DNA of 64,000 nt from Jiangellales bacterium (GCA_030447955.1 JAUJNY010000001.1:779923-843922); one strand, 5' to 3'; counted from the stretch's first letter, positions 26,437-37,490 are shown. The notes: a model not told the origin generated them from the letters alone. Translations and numbers: made by a program.

Positions 26437-26984
26437 GCGGTCAGCTCCTCCCAGGCCGTCCACGACGACCGCGCCCGGCAGCGCGGCGAGCACCGCACCG
26501 GGCAGCACCAGCTTGGACCGCCGCAGGCCACTGCCGACGACGACGTACGGCGCCAACGCGACCGCACCGTCCACGTACACCGCCAGCCGTCCGGCACCCC
26601 GAGCGGGGTGATCCCGCCGTACTCCATCCCGGTCGTCTCCGTCGCCTCCTCCATCGGGAGGAACGACGCCTTGCGCACGTCGAGCAGCCGCCGGACAGCT
26701 CCGTTGACGTCGGCCCGCGTGGTCGCCAGGACGACACACGCGGCCGTACGGGCGTCACCGCCGCGCCGGCCGGAGACGACCACGCAGTTGGCCGAGACCT
26801 CCAGCGGCACGGCGTAGGCCTTGCAGAACTCGGCGGTGTCCGCCAGCCCGGGGTCAATCTCGGCCACCTGGACGCGCTCGGCCACGTCTGGGCGAGCGAC
26901 CAGTGCAGCCACAACCGGCTCGGCGAGCAGGCCGCGGCGCTCCAGTGCGGGCGTCGTCCGCAGGTCACCGATCACGGCGACCAT
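26433..26984 (-). pseudogene. YbaK/ProX-type aminoacyl-tRNA deacylase with frameshift
   Basis: The first frame, ATG 26984 to about 26597, reads AVPLEVSANCVVVSGRRGGD, LDVRKASFLPMEEATETTGM and EYGGITPLGVPDGW, the core of a YbaK-like trans-editing domain including the Lys of VRKASF. The next frame supplies its end, VDGAVALAPYVVVGSGLRRS then KLVLPGAVLAALPGAVVVDG. One missing G in GGCGGTG at about 26594-26597 accounts for the break. Such proteins clear mischarged tRNAs. It overlaps the start of mmsA and is divergent from the GTPase gene to its right. The true stop is uncertain because the restored frame runs on into mmsA. Confidence 0.75.
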
Positions 26985-27031
26985 CCTGCCTCAGGTGGAT
27001 CATGCCGGCCTCCGGCGGGCAAGATGCCGCC

Positions 27032-28765
27032 GTGGCGAGCACACCGGAAGTCGAGGGGCTGCTCGGCGCGCTGGAGCACCTGCGCGAGCGGGCAGCGGCA
27101 ACCACCCTGCCGCTGGAGACCTCCAGCGCGGCAGCGGCCCGGCGGGAGCGGCGCGACCTCGTCGCCCAGCTGGACGACTACGTGCTGCCCCGGCTGCGCC
27201 AGGTCGACGCGCCGCTGCTCGCGGTCGTCGGCGGCTCGACCGGCGCGGGCAAGTCCACCCTGGTCAACTCCCTGGTGGGCAGCCCGGTCAGCCAGCCCGG
27301 GGTCCTTCGGCCCACGACCCGCGAGCCCACGCTGGTCCATCACCCCGCCGACCAGGCGTGGTTCTCCTCTCCACGGATCCTGCCCGGCCTGGCGCGGACG
27401 ACCGGCGCCGCGGCCACCACCGCAGGCGCCGGCCCGACCTCCCTGCGGCTGGTGCCCGAGCCGGCCCTCCCGCCGGGGCTGGCGCTGCTGGACGCACCCG
27501 ACGTCGACTCGGTGGTGACGGCCAACCGGGAGCTGGCTGCGCAGCTGCTGGCCGCCGCCGACCTCTGGCTGTTCGTCACCACGGCCGCCCGGTACGCCGA
27601 CGCGGTGCCCTGGGACCTGCTGCGGGACGCATCGGCACGCAGCGCCGCCGTGGCCGTCGTGCTCGACCGGGTGCCGCCGGAGGCGGTGGACGACGTGGGC
27701 CGTCACCTCGGCGACATGCTCGACGCCGAAGGGCTCGAGTCAGCGCCGCTGTTCGTGATCGCGGAGAGCCGGCTGGACATCGACGGCATGCTGCCCGCGG
27801 AGGAGGTGGAGCCGCTGCGCCGATGGCTGCACCGGCTCGCCGCCGATGCGACCGCCCGCTCAGCCGTGGTGCGCCAGACACTGGACGGCGCGCTCGCCGC
27901 GTACGGCCGCCGGGTCTCGGTGCTCGCGGACGCCGCGGACGACCAGGCGGCCACCGCGGACCGGCTGCGAGCCAAGGCCGCCGAGGCGTACGCCGCGGCC
28001 ACGGACGACGTCGAGCACGCCACCCGGGACGGCACCATGCTGCGCGGGGAGGTGCTCGCTCGCTGGCAGGACTTCGTCGGCACCGGTGACTTCTTCCGCT
28101 CCCTGGAGCAGCAGGTCGGTCGGCTCCGTGACCGGATCGGGGCGGCACTGCGCGGGCGGCCGCAACCGGGGACCGAGGTGGAAGCCGCCATCGAGCACGG
28201 TCTCGAGGCGCTCCTCGTGGACGCCGCCGAGCGTGCGGCCGACCGTACGGTCAGCCTGTGGCGCGCCGACCCGGCCGGTGCCGCGCTGCTGCAGGGCGCG
28301 CCGCAGGACCTCTCCCACCCCGGACCCGACCTGCGACCGCGCACCGCGGCGGCAGTGCGCGGCTGGCAGGCCGAGGTCCTCGAGCTCGTCCGGCGCGAGG
28401 GCGCGGACAAGCGGTCCACCGCCCGCTTCCTGTCCTTTGGGGTCAACGGCCTCGGACTGGCCCTCATGGTCGTCGCCTTCGCTCACACCGGCGGCCTGAC
28501 CGGGGTCGAAGCCGGGATCGCCGGTGGCACCGCGGTGGTGGGGCAGCGGATCCTCGAGGCGGTCTTCGGCGACCAGGCGGTGCGCGAGCTCGCCGCCCGG
28601 GCGCGGGAGGATCTCCGGGCCCGCAGCGAGGACGTGCTCAGCGGCGAGAGGGCCCGCTTCGACGACCTCGTCGCCGCGGCGGACGTCAACCCGGCCGGAG
28701 GGGCGGCGCTGCGCGCCGCCGTACAGGCCGTCCAGCGTGAGCGCGACCGGGAGCCGACGCGGTGA
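27032..28765 (+). CDS. Dynamin-like / YfjP-type GTPase, first of a pair
   Basis: The product (577 aa from GTG 27032; an ATG at 27002 would add 10) has an N-terminal helical region, then a G domain with P-loop LAVVGGSTGAGKSTLVNSLV, the switch-like PTTREPTL, and GLALLDAPDVDSVVTANREL as the DxxG block. A long helical stalk follows with LRAKAAEAYAAATDDVEHAT, then a hydrophobic stretch near the C-terminus (GVNGLGLALMVVAFA), likely a membrane paddle. Pairs of such proteins with a second GTPase are conserved in actinobacteria; the Streptomyces DynA/DynB pair, which may be related, stabilises sporulation septa. It overlaps the next gene by 4 bp (GTGA). Confidence 0.82.
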   Translation: MASTPEVEGLLGALEHLRERAAATTLPLETSSAAAARRERRDLVAQLDDYVLPRLRQVDAPLLAVVGGSTGAGKSTLVNSLVGSPVSQPGVLRPTTREPTLVHHPADQAWFSSPRILPGLARTTGAAATTAGAGPTSLRLVPEPALPPGLALLDAPDVDSVVTANRELAAQLLAAADLWLFVTTAARYADAVPWDLLRDASARSAAVAVVLDRVPPEAVDDVGRHLGDMLDAEGLESAPLFVIAESRLDIDGMLPAEEVEPLRRWLHRLAADATARSAVVRQTLDGALAAYGRRVSVLADAADDQAATADRLRAKAAEAYAAATDDVEHATRDGTMLRGEVLARWQDFVGTGDFFRSLEQQVGRLRDRIGAALRGRPQPGTEVEAAIEHGLEALLVDAAERAADRTVSLWRADPAGAALLQGAPQDLSHPGPDLRPRTAAAVRGWQAEVLELVRREGADKRSTARFLSFGVNGLGLALMVVAFAHTGGLTGVEAGIAGGTAVVGQRILEAVFGDQAVRELAARAREDLRARSEDVLSGERARFDDLVAAADVNPAGGAALRAAVQAVQRERDREPTR

Positions 28766-30387
28766 TCTCCAGGCGCCGCCGCGCTCCCGACCTGCCCGAC
28801 CGTCTCGATGCGCTGGAGCGCGCGGTCGCCGTGGGGGAGGGACGGCTGCCCGAGGCGTTGCTGGACGAGGCGCGCGACGTGCTGGCGCGTGCGGGGCAGC
28901 GGCTGCGGCTCTCACCGGAGCACACCGTGGTGGCGCTCGCCGGGGCCACCGGCAGCGGCAAGTCCTCCCTCTTCAACGCCATCACCGGCGTCGACCTGGC
29001 CCGGGTGGGGGTACGGCGACCGACCACCTCCGAGCCGCTGGCCTGCGTGTGGGGTGACGGGGACAGCGGTCCGCTGCTCGACTGGCTGGCCGTCCCGCAA
29101 CGGCACCGGCTCGCCCAGGACAGCGGGCCGGACGGCCCGCGGGACGGCTCGCTGGACGGGCTGCTGCTGCTCGACCTCCCGGACCACGACTCCACCCAGC
29201 TCGCCCACCGCCTCGAGGTCGACCGGCTCGTCCGGCTCGTCGACCTGTTCGTCTGGGTCGTCGACCCGCAGAAGTACGCCGACGGCGAGCTGCACGAGCG
29301 CTACCTGCGACCTTTGGCCGGCCACGGCGAGGTGACGGTGGTGGCGCTCAACCAGGTCGACCGCCTCGACGCCGCGGCGGTACGGGAGTGCCTCGCCGAC
29401 CTGCGCAAGCTGCTTGACGAGGACGGGCTGCAGCTGGCGAGCGTGGTCGCGGTGTCGGCCCGTACCGGGGACGGGCTCGCGGCGCTGCGCGCCCAGCTCG
29501 AGGAGGCGGTGGGGGAGCGACGCGCCGCCCAGCAGCGGCTCGTGGCGGCCGTCGAGCGGGTGGCCGGGCGGATGCTGCAGGCGTGCGGTGAGGATCCGGT
29601 CAGCGGGGGCGGGCCGGGGTCGAGGTCGCGGCTCGTCGACGCGCTGGCCGACGCCGCGGGGGTGCCGGCCGTCACCACGGCGGTCCGCCGCTCCTACGAG
29701 CGGCGAGCGCGCCAGGCGACCGGCTGGCCGGTGACCCGGTGGCTGGGCCGGCTGGCGCCGGACCCGCTGCGCCGGCTCCGCCTCGACCGTTCGGGAGTCG
29801 ACCCTTCTCTTGCCCGCACGTCGCTGCCGGCGGCGACCCCCGCCCAGCAGGCCCGAGTCAGCTCGGCGGTGCGGGCGCTCGCCGACGACTTCTCGGCGGG
29901 AGCACCGCAGCCGTGGGTCGACGCCGTACGCCGCCGCGCGGACGCGGCCGGGACCGGCCTGACCGACGAGCTCGACATGGCCGTGGCGGGGGTGGACCTC
30001 GGCGTCGGGCGACGACCACTGTGGTGGCGGCTCGGCAACGTCGTGCAGTGGGTCGCGCTGCTCGCCGTGGTAGCCGGCCTGGGCTGGTTGGGGGTGCTCG
30101 CCGGCCTCGCCTACCTGCGGCTGCCCCCGCCGCCGACCCCGGAGTGGCGCGGCTTCCCGGTCCCGACGCTGCTTGTGCTCGGTGGCGTTCTCGCCGGCCT
30201 GCTCACCGCCCTGGTCTGCCGCATAGCCGCCGGTCTGGGTGCCCGAAGACGAGCCGCGTTGGCGCAGCGCCGGCTGCGCTCCTCCATCGCTGCGGTCGCC
30301 GACCGGGTGCTCGTCGAGCCGCTGGAGGCGGAGGTGGACGCGTTGCAGGAGTGCCGTACCAGCGCTCTGGTCGCCGCGGGACGGTAG
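28762..30387 (+). CDS. Membrane-associated GTPase, second of a pair
   Basis: The 541-residue product has a P-loop VVALAGATGSGKSSLFNAIT (about 53-72), the switch I-like RRPTTSEPLAC, DxxG block LLLLDLPDHDSTQLAHRLEV, and ALNQVDRLD as the G4 motif, then VVAVSARTGDGLAAL as G5. Helical stalk sequences follow, and two hydrophobic segments near the C-terminus (VVQWVALLAVVAGLGWLGVL and TLLVLGGVLAGLLTALVC). It is coupled to the first GTPase and lies upstream of ssb and ettA, a layout recurring in actinobacteria. Role in membrane remodelling or cell division is inferred from the dynamin-like pairing. Confidence 0.82.
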   Translation: MISRRRRAPDLPDRLDALERAVAVGEGRLPEALLDEARDVLARAGQRLRLSPEHTVVALAGATGSGKSSLFNAITGVDLARVGVRRPTTSEPLACVWGDGDSGPLLDWLAVPQRHRLAQDSGPDGPRDGSLDGLLLLDLPDHDSTQLAHRLEVDRLVRLVDLFVWVVDPQKYADGELHERYLRPLAGHGEVTVVALNQVDRLDAAAVRECLADLRKLLDEDGLQLASVVAVSARTGDGLAALRAQLEEAVGERRAAQQRLVAAVERVAGRMLQACGEDPVSGGGPGSRSRLVDALADAAGVPAVTTAVRRSYERRARQATGWPVTRWLGRLAPDPLRRLRLDRSGVDPSLARTSLPAATPAQQARVSSAVRALADDFSAGAPQPWVDAVRRRADAAGTGLTDELDMAVAGVDLGVGRRPLWWRLGNVVQWVALLAVVAGLGWLGVLAGLAYLRLPPPPTPEWRGFPVPTLLVLGGVLAGLLTALVCRIAAGLGARRRAALAQRRLRSSIAAVADRVLVEPLEAEVDALQECRTSALVAAGR

Positions 30388-30577
30388 CCCGCCGCCCTTT
30401 GCCTCTCCTCGGCAGGCCCTGCCGCACTGGTCCACAAACCTCGCCTGGCCAGCCCGTCGTCCACAGGCCCTGAGTCGGGCGCTGGCGGTGGCGTCCCAGG
30501 AGCCGGATCGTCCTGGCCAGCCGCAGCACCGCGCTGCGGTCCCCGCCCGGGCGGGAGAGACCGCGGAGGTGCGCACC

Positions 30578-31141
30578 GTGAGCGAGTTCGTCGTCACCGT
30601 CACCGGCAACGTCGCCACCGACATCCGTACGGCCACCACCAAGCAGGGCGTTGCGCTCGCCAGCTTCCGGCTCGCGATCACCCCTCGCCGGTTCGACCGC
30701 GACAAGGGCTGGCACGACGCCCCCACCTCGTACGTGACCGTGACCTGCTGGCGCACCCTCGCGCTGCACGCGCACGCCTCCCTGAGCAAGGGGCAGCCGC
30801 TGGTGGTCATGGGCAGGGTCACGGTCAAGGAGTGGCACGCCAAGGACGGCACTCGGGGCGGCACCGACGTCGAGATCGACGCGATCACGCTCGGCCACGA
30901 CCTCACCAAGGGCACGAGCATGTTCCGCAAGGCGGTCAAGGCGGCGCAGCCGGAGTCCGACGACCGTGAGGAGGCCCGGGAGAGCCTGTCCGCCTCGCTG
31001 CGCGAGGCGCCGACGGAGCCGGCGGCGGAGCCGGCAGCGGAGCAGTCGCCGGAGCGGTCACCTGAGCAGCCGCCGCGGACTCCACCGATGCCGGCCGCCG
31101 GCACCGCCGCGGCGTCGCTGGAGGGAGCCGCCGCTGCGTGA
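30578..31141 (+). CDS. ssb: Single-stranded DNA-binding protein
   Basis: The 187-residue product has an OB fold at about 1-110: VVTVTGNVATDIRTATTKQG, VALASFRLAITPRRFDRDKG, YVTVTCWRTLALHAHASLSK, and QPLVVMGRVTVKEWHAKDGT. The C-terminal 70 residues are Pro/Glu/Ala-rich and lack the DDDIPF-type acidic tip of primary SSB proteins, so this looks like an SsbB-type paralogue rather than the replicative SSB. The GTG at 30578 follows an ACCGCGGAGG site. About 190 bp separate it from the GTPase stop, so it may have its own promoter. Confidence 0.88.
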   Translation: MSEFVVTVTGNVATDIRTATTKQGVALASFRLAITPRRFDRDKGWHDAPTSYVTVTCWRTLALHAHASLSKGQPLVVMGRVTVKEWHAKDGTRGGTDVEIDAITLGHDLTKGTSMFRKAVKAAQPESDDREEARESLSASLREAPTEPAAEPAAEQSPERSPEQPPRTPPMPAAGTAAASLEGAAAA

Positions 31142-31194
31142 GCTCAGGCCCGGCGGGCTGAGGCGCCTCGCGCACCGCGGATACCCTCGGGCAC

Positions 31195-32859
<1,665 letters not shown>

Positions 32860-32881
32860 GCCGCGACCCGTCGGCCGGGAC

Positions 32882-33802
32882 GTGACCCGCTTCACGTTCG
32901 GGTGCCCAGTGCGCTGGTCGGACGTCGACGCGTACGGGCACGTCAACAACGTCGTCTACCTCACCTACCTCGAAGAGGCGCGGGTCGCCCTCTTCGCCCG
33001 GGCGGAGGCCTCCCAGCGGCGACTCGACACCGGGGTCGTCGTCGCTCGGCACGAGATCGAGTACCGCGCACCGTTGTTGCCGCGCACCACGCCGGTGCCG
33101 GTGGAGACGTGGGTGCGGCGGGTCGGCAACTCCTCTGTGACCTTCGGGTACGAGGTGGTCGACACCGCGCCCGACGGCACCCGCACCACGTACGCCCTGG
33201 CCTCCAGCGTCCTCGTCCCCGTCAACATGCGCACCGGCTCGCCCTGCCGGGTCAGTCCCGAGGAGAAGGCGGCGCTCGCCGACTACGTCCTCGCCGACGG
33301 ACCCCAACCGGGCGCCGGCTCTCCGCTGCCTCGCTCCCCGGGACCCGGCGGCTCCCCGGCGGAGCACGTCTTCGCCTGCCCGGTGCGCTGGTCCGACCTC
33401 GACGCCTTCAACCACGTCAACAACGTGACGTTCCTGGAGTACCTCCAGGAGGCGCGCGTCCACTTCGCCCACCGGGCCGGCGTCAGCGTCGGCTCGGGCC
33501 AGCCGCACGAGGGGGCGGTGGTCGTCCATCAGCAGATCGACTACGTAGCGCCGCTGCGGCTGCGCCCGGAGCCGGTGCAGGTCGCCGTGGGCGTGGCCCG
33601 CATCGGCAGGTCCTCGTACACGCTGACGTACGAGGTGCGCGACGAGCTGCGGGTGTACGCGCGGGCGAGCAGCACCCAGGTCGCCTACGACCTCACCCGG
33701 CACGCAGCCCACCCGCTGACCGCCGGTGAGCGGGACATCCTCGAGCGCTTCACCGCCGGATCCCCCGCGGCCACCGCTGCGTCAAGCAGGCCTGGTCCGT
33801 AG
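32882..33802 (+). CDS. Double-hotdog acyl-CoA thioesterase
   Basis: The 306-residue product holds two 4HBT hotdog domains in tandem. The first has VRWSDVDAYGHVNNVVYLTY then LEEARVALF at about 10-38; the second has VRWSDLDAFNHVNNVTFLEY then LQEARVHF near residue 165. Each has the catalytic-type Asp and the HVNN turn. The Pro-rich linker lies at about 135-158. Such fused proteins hydrolyse acyl-CoA thioesters; the chain specificity is unknown. The GTG start lies 22 bp after ettA, so it is probably co-transcribed. Its 3' end overlaps the tail of the opposing glucosidase gene by 21 bp. Confidence 0.88.
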   Translation: MTRFTFGCPVRWSDVDAYGHVNNVVYLTYLEEARVALFARAEASQRRLDTGVVVARHEIEYRAPLLPRTTPVPVETWVRRVGNSSVTFGYEVVDTAPDGTRTTYALASSVLVPVNMRTGSPCRVSPEEKAALADYVLADGPQPGAGSPLPRSPGPGGSPAEHVFACPVRWSDLDAFNHVNNVTFLEYLQEARVHFAHRAGVSVGSGQPHEGAVVVHQQIDYVAPLRLRPEPVQVAVGVARIGRSSYTLTYEVRDELRVYARASSTQVAYDLTRHAAHPLTAGERDILERFTAGSPAATAASSRPGP

Positions 33803-35464
33803 CCACACGGCGGCGTCGGACGGCAACGTCGCCTCCTCGAGCGGTGTGCTGGAGAGCAACACCTCCCCGGCCGGCAGCGGCAACGGCGCCGCCCCGAGGT
33901 TGACCACGCACGCGACGCCCCGCCCCCGGGCGAAGGCCACCGCGTCCGGACCGAGATCCAGCCAGCGAAGCTCCCCGGCCCCGGCCCACAGCTCGCGGTG
34001 CAGCCGCAGCGCCTCGCGGTACAGCCTCAGCATCGAGCCGGGGTCGGATTCCTGCGCCTCGACCGACAGCGCCGCCCAGTGGGGCGGCTGCGGCAGCCAG
34101 GCCGCCGCGGGACCGAAGCCGTACGACGGTCCCGTTCGCGCCCACGGCAGCGGCACCCGGTTGCCGTCGCGGCCGCGTTCGCGGCCCCCGCTGCGCACCC
34201 ACACCGGATCCTGGCGTGCCTCGGGCGGGAGGTCCACCACCTCCTCCAACCCCAGCTCGTCGCCCTGATACACGTACGCCCCGCCGGGCAGCGCCAGCAT
34301 CAGCAGCGCCGCCGCGCGGGCGCGCCGGCGGCCGAGCCCCACGTCGATCCGGCCCGCGGTGGAACGGGCGTCCGTTGCCGCCGTCTGGTCCCTCTGGTCC
34401 GGCCGGCCGTACCGGCTGACATGTCGGGACACGTCATGGTTGGACAGCACCCATGTCGTTGGGGCTCCGACGCAGGCATGCGTCCGCAACGAGGTGGTGA
34501 TCACCTCACGCAGCGCGGGGGCCTGCCAGGGAGCCCGGACGAAGGCGAAGTTGAACGCCGTGTGCAAGAGGCCCGGACGCACGTACGCCGACAGCCGCTC
34601 GGGGGAGGACACCCACGCCTCGGCGCAGAACATCCGTGGCGGGTCGTAGCTGTCTGCCACCGCGCGCCAGCCGCGGTAGATCTCGAAGATCTCGTCGCGG
34701 TCCCAGTGCGGGTGGGAGCTGCGGTCGGGTGCGCGCAGCAACCCTTCCTCGTCGACCCCCAGGTCGGGCAGCGTCCTGTCCTTGGCCAGGCCGTGCGCCA
34801 CGTCGACGCGGAAGCCGTCGATGCCACGGTCGAACCAGAACCGCAGCACCGAGAGGAACTCCGCGCGGACGCCGGCGTCGCTCCAGTCCAGGTCCGGCTG
34901 ATCGTCGTCGAAGAGGTGCAGGTACCACTCACCGGGCGAGCCGTCGGCCTCGGTGACGCGCGTCCACGCCATCCCCCCGAAGACGCTGCGCCAGTCGTTC
35001 GGCGGGAGCTCACCGGCGTGTCCCCTTCCTGGCCGGAAGAAATAGCGCCCACGCTGCGGAGAGCCCGGCGCCGCAGCCAACGCCGCTTGGAACCACGGGT
35101 GCGCCGCGGACGTGTGGTTGGGCACGATGTCGAGCACGACGCGCAGGCCGAGCGCCGCCGCTTCGTCGATCAACGCCTGCGCCTGGTCGAGGTCGCCGAA
35201 CACCGGCTCGACGCCGCGGTAGTCGGCGACGTCGTACCCACCGTCGGCCATTGGGGAGGGGTACCAGGGGTTGACCCAGATCGCGTCCACCCCGAGCGCC
35301 GCGAGGTACGGCAGCCGGGACCGGATGCCGGCGATGTCGCCGATGCCGTCGCCGTCCCCGTCGGCGAAGGAGCGGATGTAGACCTGGTAGATGACGGCGT
35401 CCCGCCACCAGCTCTCCGTGCCGGCTTCCCGCTCCAGACGACCCTCCACGTCGGCGACCCCCAC
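33782..35464 (-). CDS. GH13 alpha-glucosidase (oligo-1,6-glucosidase-like)
   Basis: The 560-residue product is a GH13 alpha-amylase-family enzyme: WWRDAVIYQVYIRSFADGDG at the start, GYDVADYRGVEP, LDIVPNHTSA, GFRVDVAHG with nucleophile Asp221, FCAEAWVSS with acid/base Glu282, and VLSNHDVSRH with Asp344. A QGDELGLEEV segment and beta-sandwich C-domain follow. It lacks a signal peptide, so it hydrolyses imported alpha-glucosides such as maltose or isomaltose in the cytoplasm. The start GTG at 35464 suits relatives. No transporter or regulator adjoins it. Confidence 0.93.
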   Translation of the reverse strand: MGVADVEGRLEREAGTESWWRDAVIYQVYIRSFADGDGDGIGDIAGIRSRLPYLAALGVDAIWVNPWYPSPMADGGYDVADYRGVEPVFGDLDQAQALIDEAAALGLRVVLDIVPNHTSAAHPWFQAALAAAPGSPQRGRYFFRPGRGHAGELPPNDWRSVFGGMAWTRVTEADGSPGEWYLHLFDDDQPDLDWSDAGVRAEFLSVLRFWFDRGIDGFRVDVAHGLAKDRTLPDLGVDEEGLLRAPDRSSHPHWDRDEIFEIYRGWRAVADSYDPPRMFCAEAWVSSPERLSAYVRPGLLHTAFNFAFVRAPWQAPALREVITTSLRTHACVGAPTTWVLSNHDVSRHVSRYGRPDQRDQTAATDARSTAGRIDVGLGRRRARAAALLMLALPGGAYVYQGDELGLEEVVDLPPEARQDPVWVRSGGRERGRDGNRVPLPWARTGPSYGFGPAAAWLPQPPHWAALSVEAQESDPGSMLRLYREALRLHRELWAGAGELRWLDLGPDAVAFARGRGVACVVNLGAAPLPLPAGEVLLSSTPLEEATLPSDAAVWLRTRPA

Positions 35465-35502
35465 ACCTCCGCAGGGTAGGGGGCCACCGTTGGGCAGCCG
35501 CG

Positions 35503-36981
35503 TCAGACCGCACGCTCGAAGGCGACAGCCCAGTCACCGGTGACATGCTGCGGGACGACCCGAACCCTCACCACGTCACCGGCTCGGAGGCCCCTTTCCC
35601 GCAGGAAGTCGAGGACGTACGCCACGCCGCAACTGTTCGCCTCGTAGTCGTAGAACTTGCAGGTCGTCAGCCGCACACCCTCGACCTCGACCCGCAGGAA
35701 GCCGGGGGTCTGGGACACCGTGTTGAGGTGCATTACCCTTCGCAGCCGCAGTTGGGCCTCCACCGGCGCCAGCGGATCCTGCGGGTCCGCGTCCAGCCGC
35801 TCGATCACCGCCTGGAAGTCCGGACGCAGCGGGGCCAGCGAGGACGGAGGACTCGGCAGCGGATAGTCCTCGAACGGCACCGCCTCGTAGATTGCCAGTC
35901 CCAGTTCGCCATCACCGCGCGGAACCGGTCCCTGCCCCGTCACACCCGAGCCGACGACCCTCATGACCAGAGTGGCCGGCTCACCGACCTCGACGCCGAG
36001 CTCTCGCCATGCCGAGGGCGCGGCGCTCGACCCGCCGCTCGCACTACTACAACTGCCGCCCCAGTGGCGCTTCGGCTGGCCGGCCAGGTGGATCCGTACG
36101 TACACGCCCCGCTCCGCGGACTGGCAGGCCTCGGCGCTGCTGAGGTGCAGGGAGCTGGGTGTGAAAGTGACCTCGACTCGTCCGGCGGACAGCGGCGCGG
36201 TCGCCGACTTCAGCAGCCGTCCGCCGCCGTCGTACGGAAGGAAGTGAATGTCGGCTCGAGGCTTGAGGGGACCAGCATCAGGCGGCTTGAGGGGACCAGC
36301 ATCGATGCGCTGGTACACCCCGATGCCGAACTCGCCGGTCTCGGGGAGCGGTTGGTCAACCGGTCCTTGATCGGTGTAGCGGACGCCCTTGACTGCCCGG
36401 ACGGTCACCGTCATCGGCTCGCCGACCCGGACCCCGTAGTGGGTTTCGAGCCGCGATTCGGTCATGGAGAATCCGGCGCCGCCATCCTCTGTCAGGCAGT
36501 CGGATCCGCCCAGGAACCGTCCGTTGACCTGGATGCGCAGCTCGACCGGCAACGAGTTGTCAGTGCTCGAGAAGTCGCAGCTCTCACCGAACCGGAGGTC
36601 CAGAGTCCGCGGGACGACAGTGACCTCGACGGTGCGGCGGGGAAGGTCCTCCACGTCTACGGCGAACAGCCGGTAACCCTGGTCGTACTCGGGGAAGCCG
36701 TCGATCCGGTTGACTACGGGAGACGAGTCCACGGTGGGGGACTGGTTCACTCCGGCCGGCCCGGGGGACCCCTGGGGGTCGCCGAGGCCCAGCGGCAGCA
36801 CCACGACCGCGGCGGCCACGGCGGCCGCCGTCCCGCCCGCGGCAAGACCGGCGCGACGTCGGCGTACCGAGCGCACCCGCCCGTGCACGGCATCGAGACG
36901 GTCGTCGGCCGGCAGGCCCGCCGTGGCGGCGGCGCGGTCTGCCCGGTCGGCGAGCAGGGTACGCAGGTCGTCCTCGTTCAT
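35503..36981 (-). CDS. Probable anti-sigma-type membrane protein with three repeated outer domains
   Basis: The 492-residue product starts MNEDDLRTLLADRADRAAAT, a short cytoplasmic part, then VRRRRAGLAAGG and one hydrophobic segment (about 48-70, GTAAAVAAAVVVLPLGLG). The outer part has three related beta-rich units: RTVEVTVVPRTLDLRFGESC, RVEVTFTPSSLHLSSAEACQ, and a shorter LRVEVEGVRLTTCKFYDYEA. Each unit has Cys pairs and a Y/W-GV.VGEP.T stretch. It overlaps the sigma gene by 4 bp (ATGA). Its role as a sigma-controlling sensor is inferred from position and topology; no canonical zinc anti-sigma motif is seen. Confidence 0.7.
   Translation of the reverse strand: MNEDDLRTLLADRADRAAATAGLPADDRLDAVHGRVRSVRRRRAGLAAGGTAAAVAAAVVVLPLGLGDPQGSPGPAGVNQSPTVDSSPVVNRIDGFPEYDQGYRLFAVDVEDLPRRTVEVTVVPRTLDLRFGESCDFSSTDNSLPVELRIQVNGRFLGGSDCLTEDGGAGFSMTESRLETHYGVRVGEPMTVTVRAVKGVRYTDQGPVDQPLPETGEFGIGVYQRIDAGPLKPPDAGPLKPRADIHFLPYDGGGRLLKSATAPLSAGRVEVTFTPSSLHLSSAEACQSAERGVYVRIHLAGQPKRHWGGSCSSASGGSSAAPSAWRELGVEVGEPATLVMRVVGSGVTGQGPVPRGDGELGLAIYEAVPFEDYPLPSPPSSLAPLRPDFQAVIERLDADPQDPLAPVEAQLRLRRVMHLNTVSQTPGFLRVEVEGVRLTTCKFYDYEANSCGVAYVLDFLRERGLRAGDVVRVRVVPQHVTGDWAVAFERAV
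36260..36303 (-). repeat. 24-bp-spaced direct repeat inside the anti-sigma-type gene
   Basis: A 20-bp string recurs at 36260-36279 and 36284-36303, so the period is 24 bp and in frame. It duplicates the peptide PDAGPLKP in a linker between outer domains. Likely a recent slippage duplication. Confidence 0.8.
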
Positions 36982-37490
36982 CGAGCACCTCCGGGTGCAC
37001 CGTCGTGAAGGGGGGAGTGCAGGCTGGGGTCGACCCGGAGCTTGGCCAGCGCCTTGCTCGCCTGACTCTTGACCGTTCCGAGCGAGCAGCCGAGCAGCGC
37101 GGCGACCTCGGCCTCGGGCAGGTCCTCGTAGTAGCGCAGCACCACCACCGCCCGTTGCCGCTTGGGCAGGCCCCCCAGCGCATGCCACATCGCGTCACGT
37201 TCGTCGACCTCGCCGTGCGCGTCCCTGCCCGCCACCTCAGGCAGCGTCTCGGCCGGCGTCTCGCCGTTCCACCGGCGCCGCCACGAGGACGCGTACGTGT
37301 TGACGAGCACCTTGCGGACGTACGGCTCGGGGTCCCCGCTGATGCGGCCCCAGGCGAACCATGCCTTGGCTAGCGCGGTCTGCAACAGGTCCTCGGCCAG
37401 GCCACGGTCGCGGGTCAACAGAAAGGCGGTGCGCAGCAGGCGTGGCGAGCGTGCCGCAACGAACTCCTCGAACGCCGCGTTCTCGCTCAC
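36978..37490 (-). CDS. SigE-family ECF RNA polymerase sigma factor
   Basis: The 170-residue product has region 2 (FEEFVAARSPRLLRTAFLLT, DRGLAEDLLQTALAKAWFAW) and region 4 (LPKRQRAVVVLRYYEDLPEA, EVAALLGCSLGTVKSQASKA). Together with the TWE-less, short-linker form this is the SigE/SigL-type ECF group of actinobacteria. GTG at 37490 has a GAGGGG site 6 nt upstream; upstream reading has no homology. Its stop overlaps the start of the probable anti-sigma gene, the usual coupling for such pairs. Signal and regulon are unknown. Confidence 0.9.
   Translation of the reverse strand: MSENAAFEEFVAARSPRLLRTAFLLTRDRGLAEDLLQTALAKAWFAWGRISGDPEPYVRKVLVNTYASSWRRRWNGETPAETLPEVAGRDAHGEVDERDAMWHALGGLPKRQRAVVVLRYYEDLPEAEVAALLGCSLGTVKSQASKALAKLRVDPSLHSPLHDGAPGGAR

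Noticed and set aside
28912..31104. 730-codon minus-strand frame across the GTPase and ssb genes
   Set aside because: Composition is that of an antisense shadow in high-GC coding DNA; the plus-strand genes have clear motifs.
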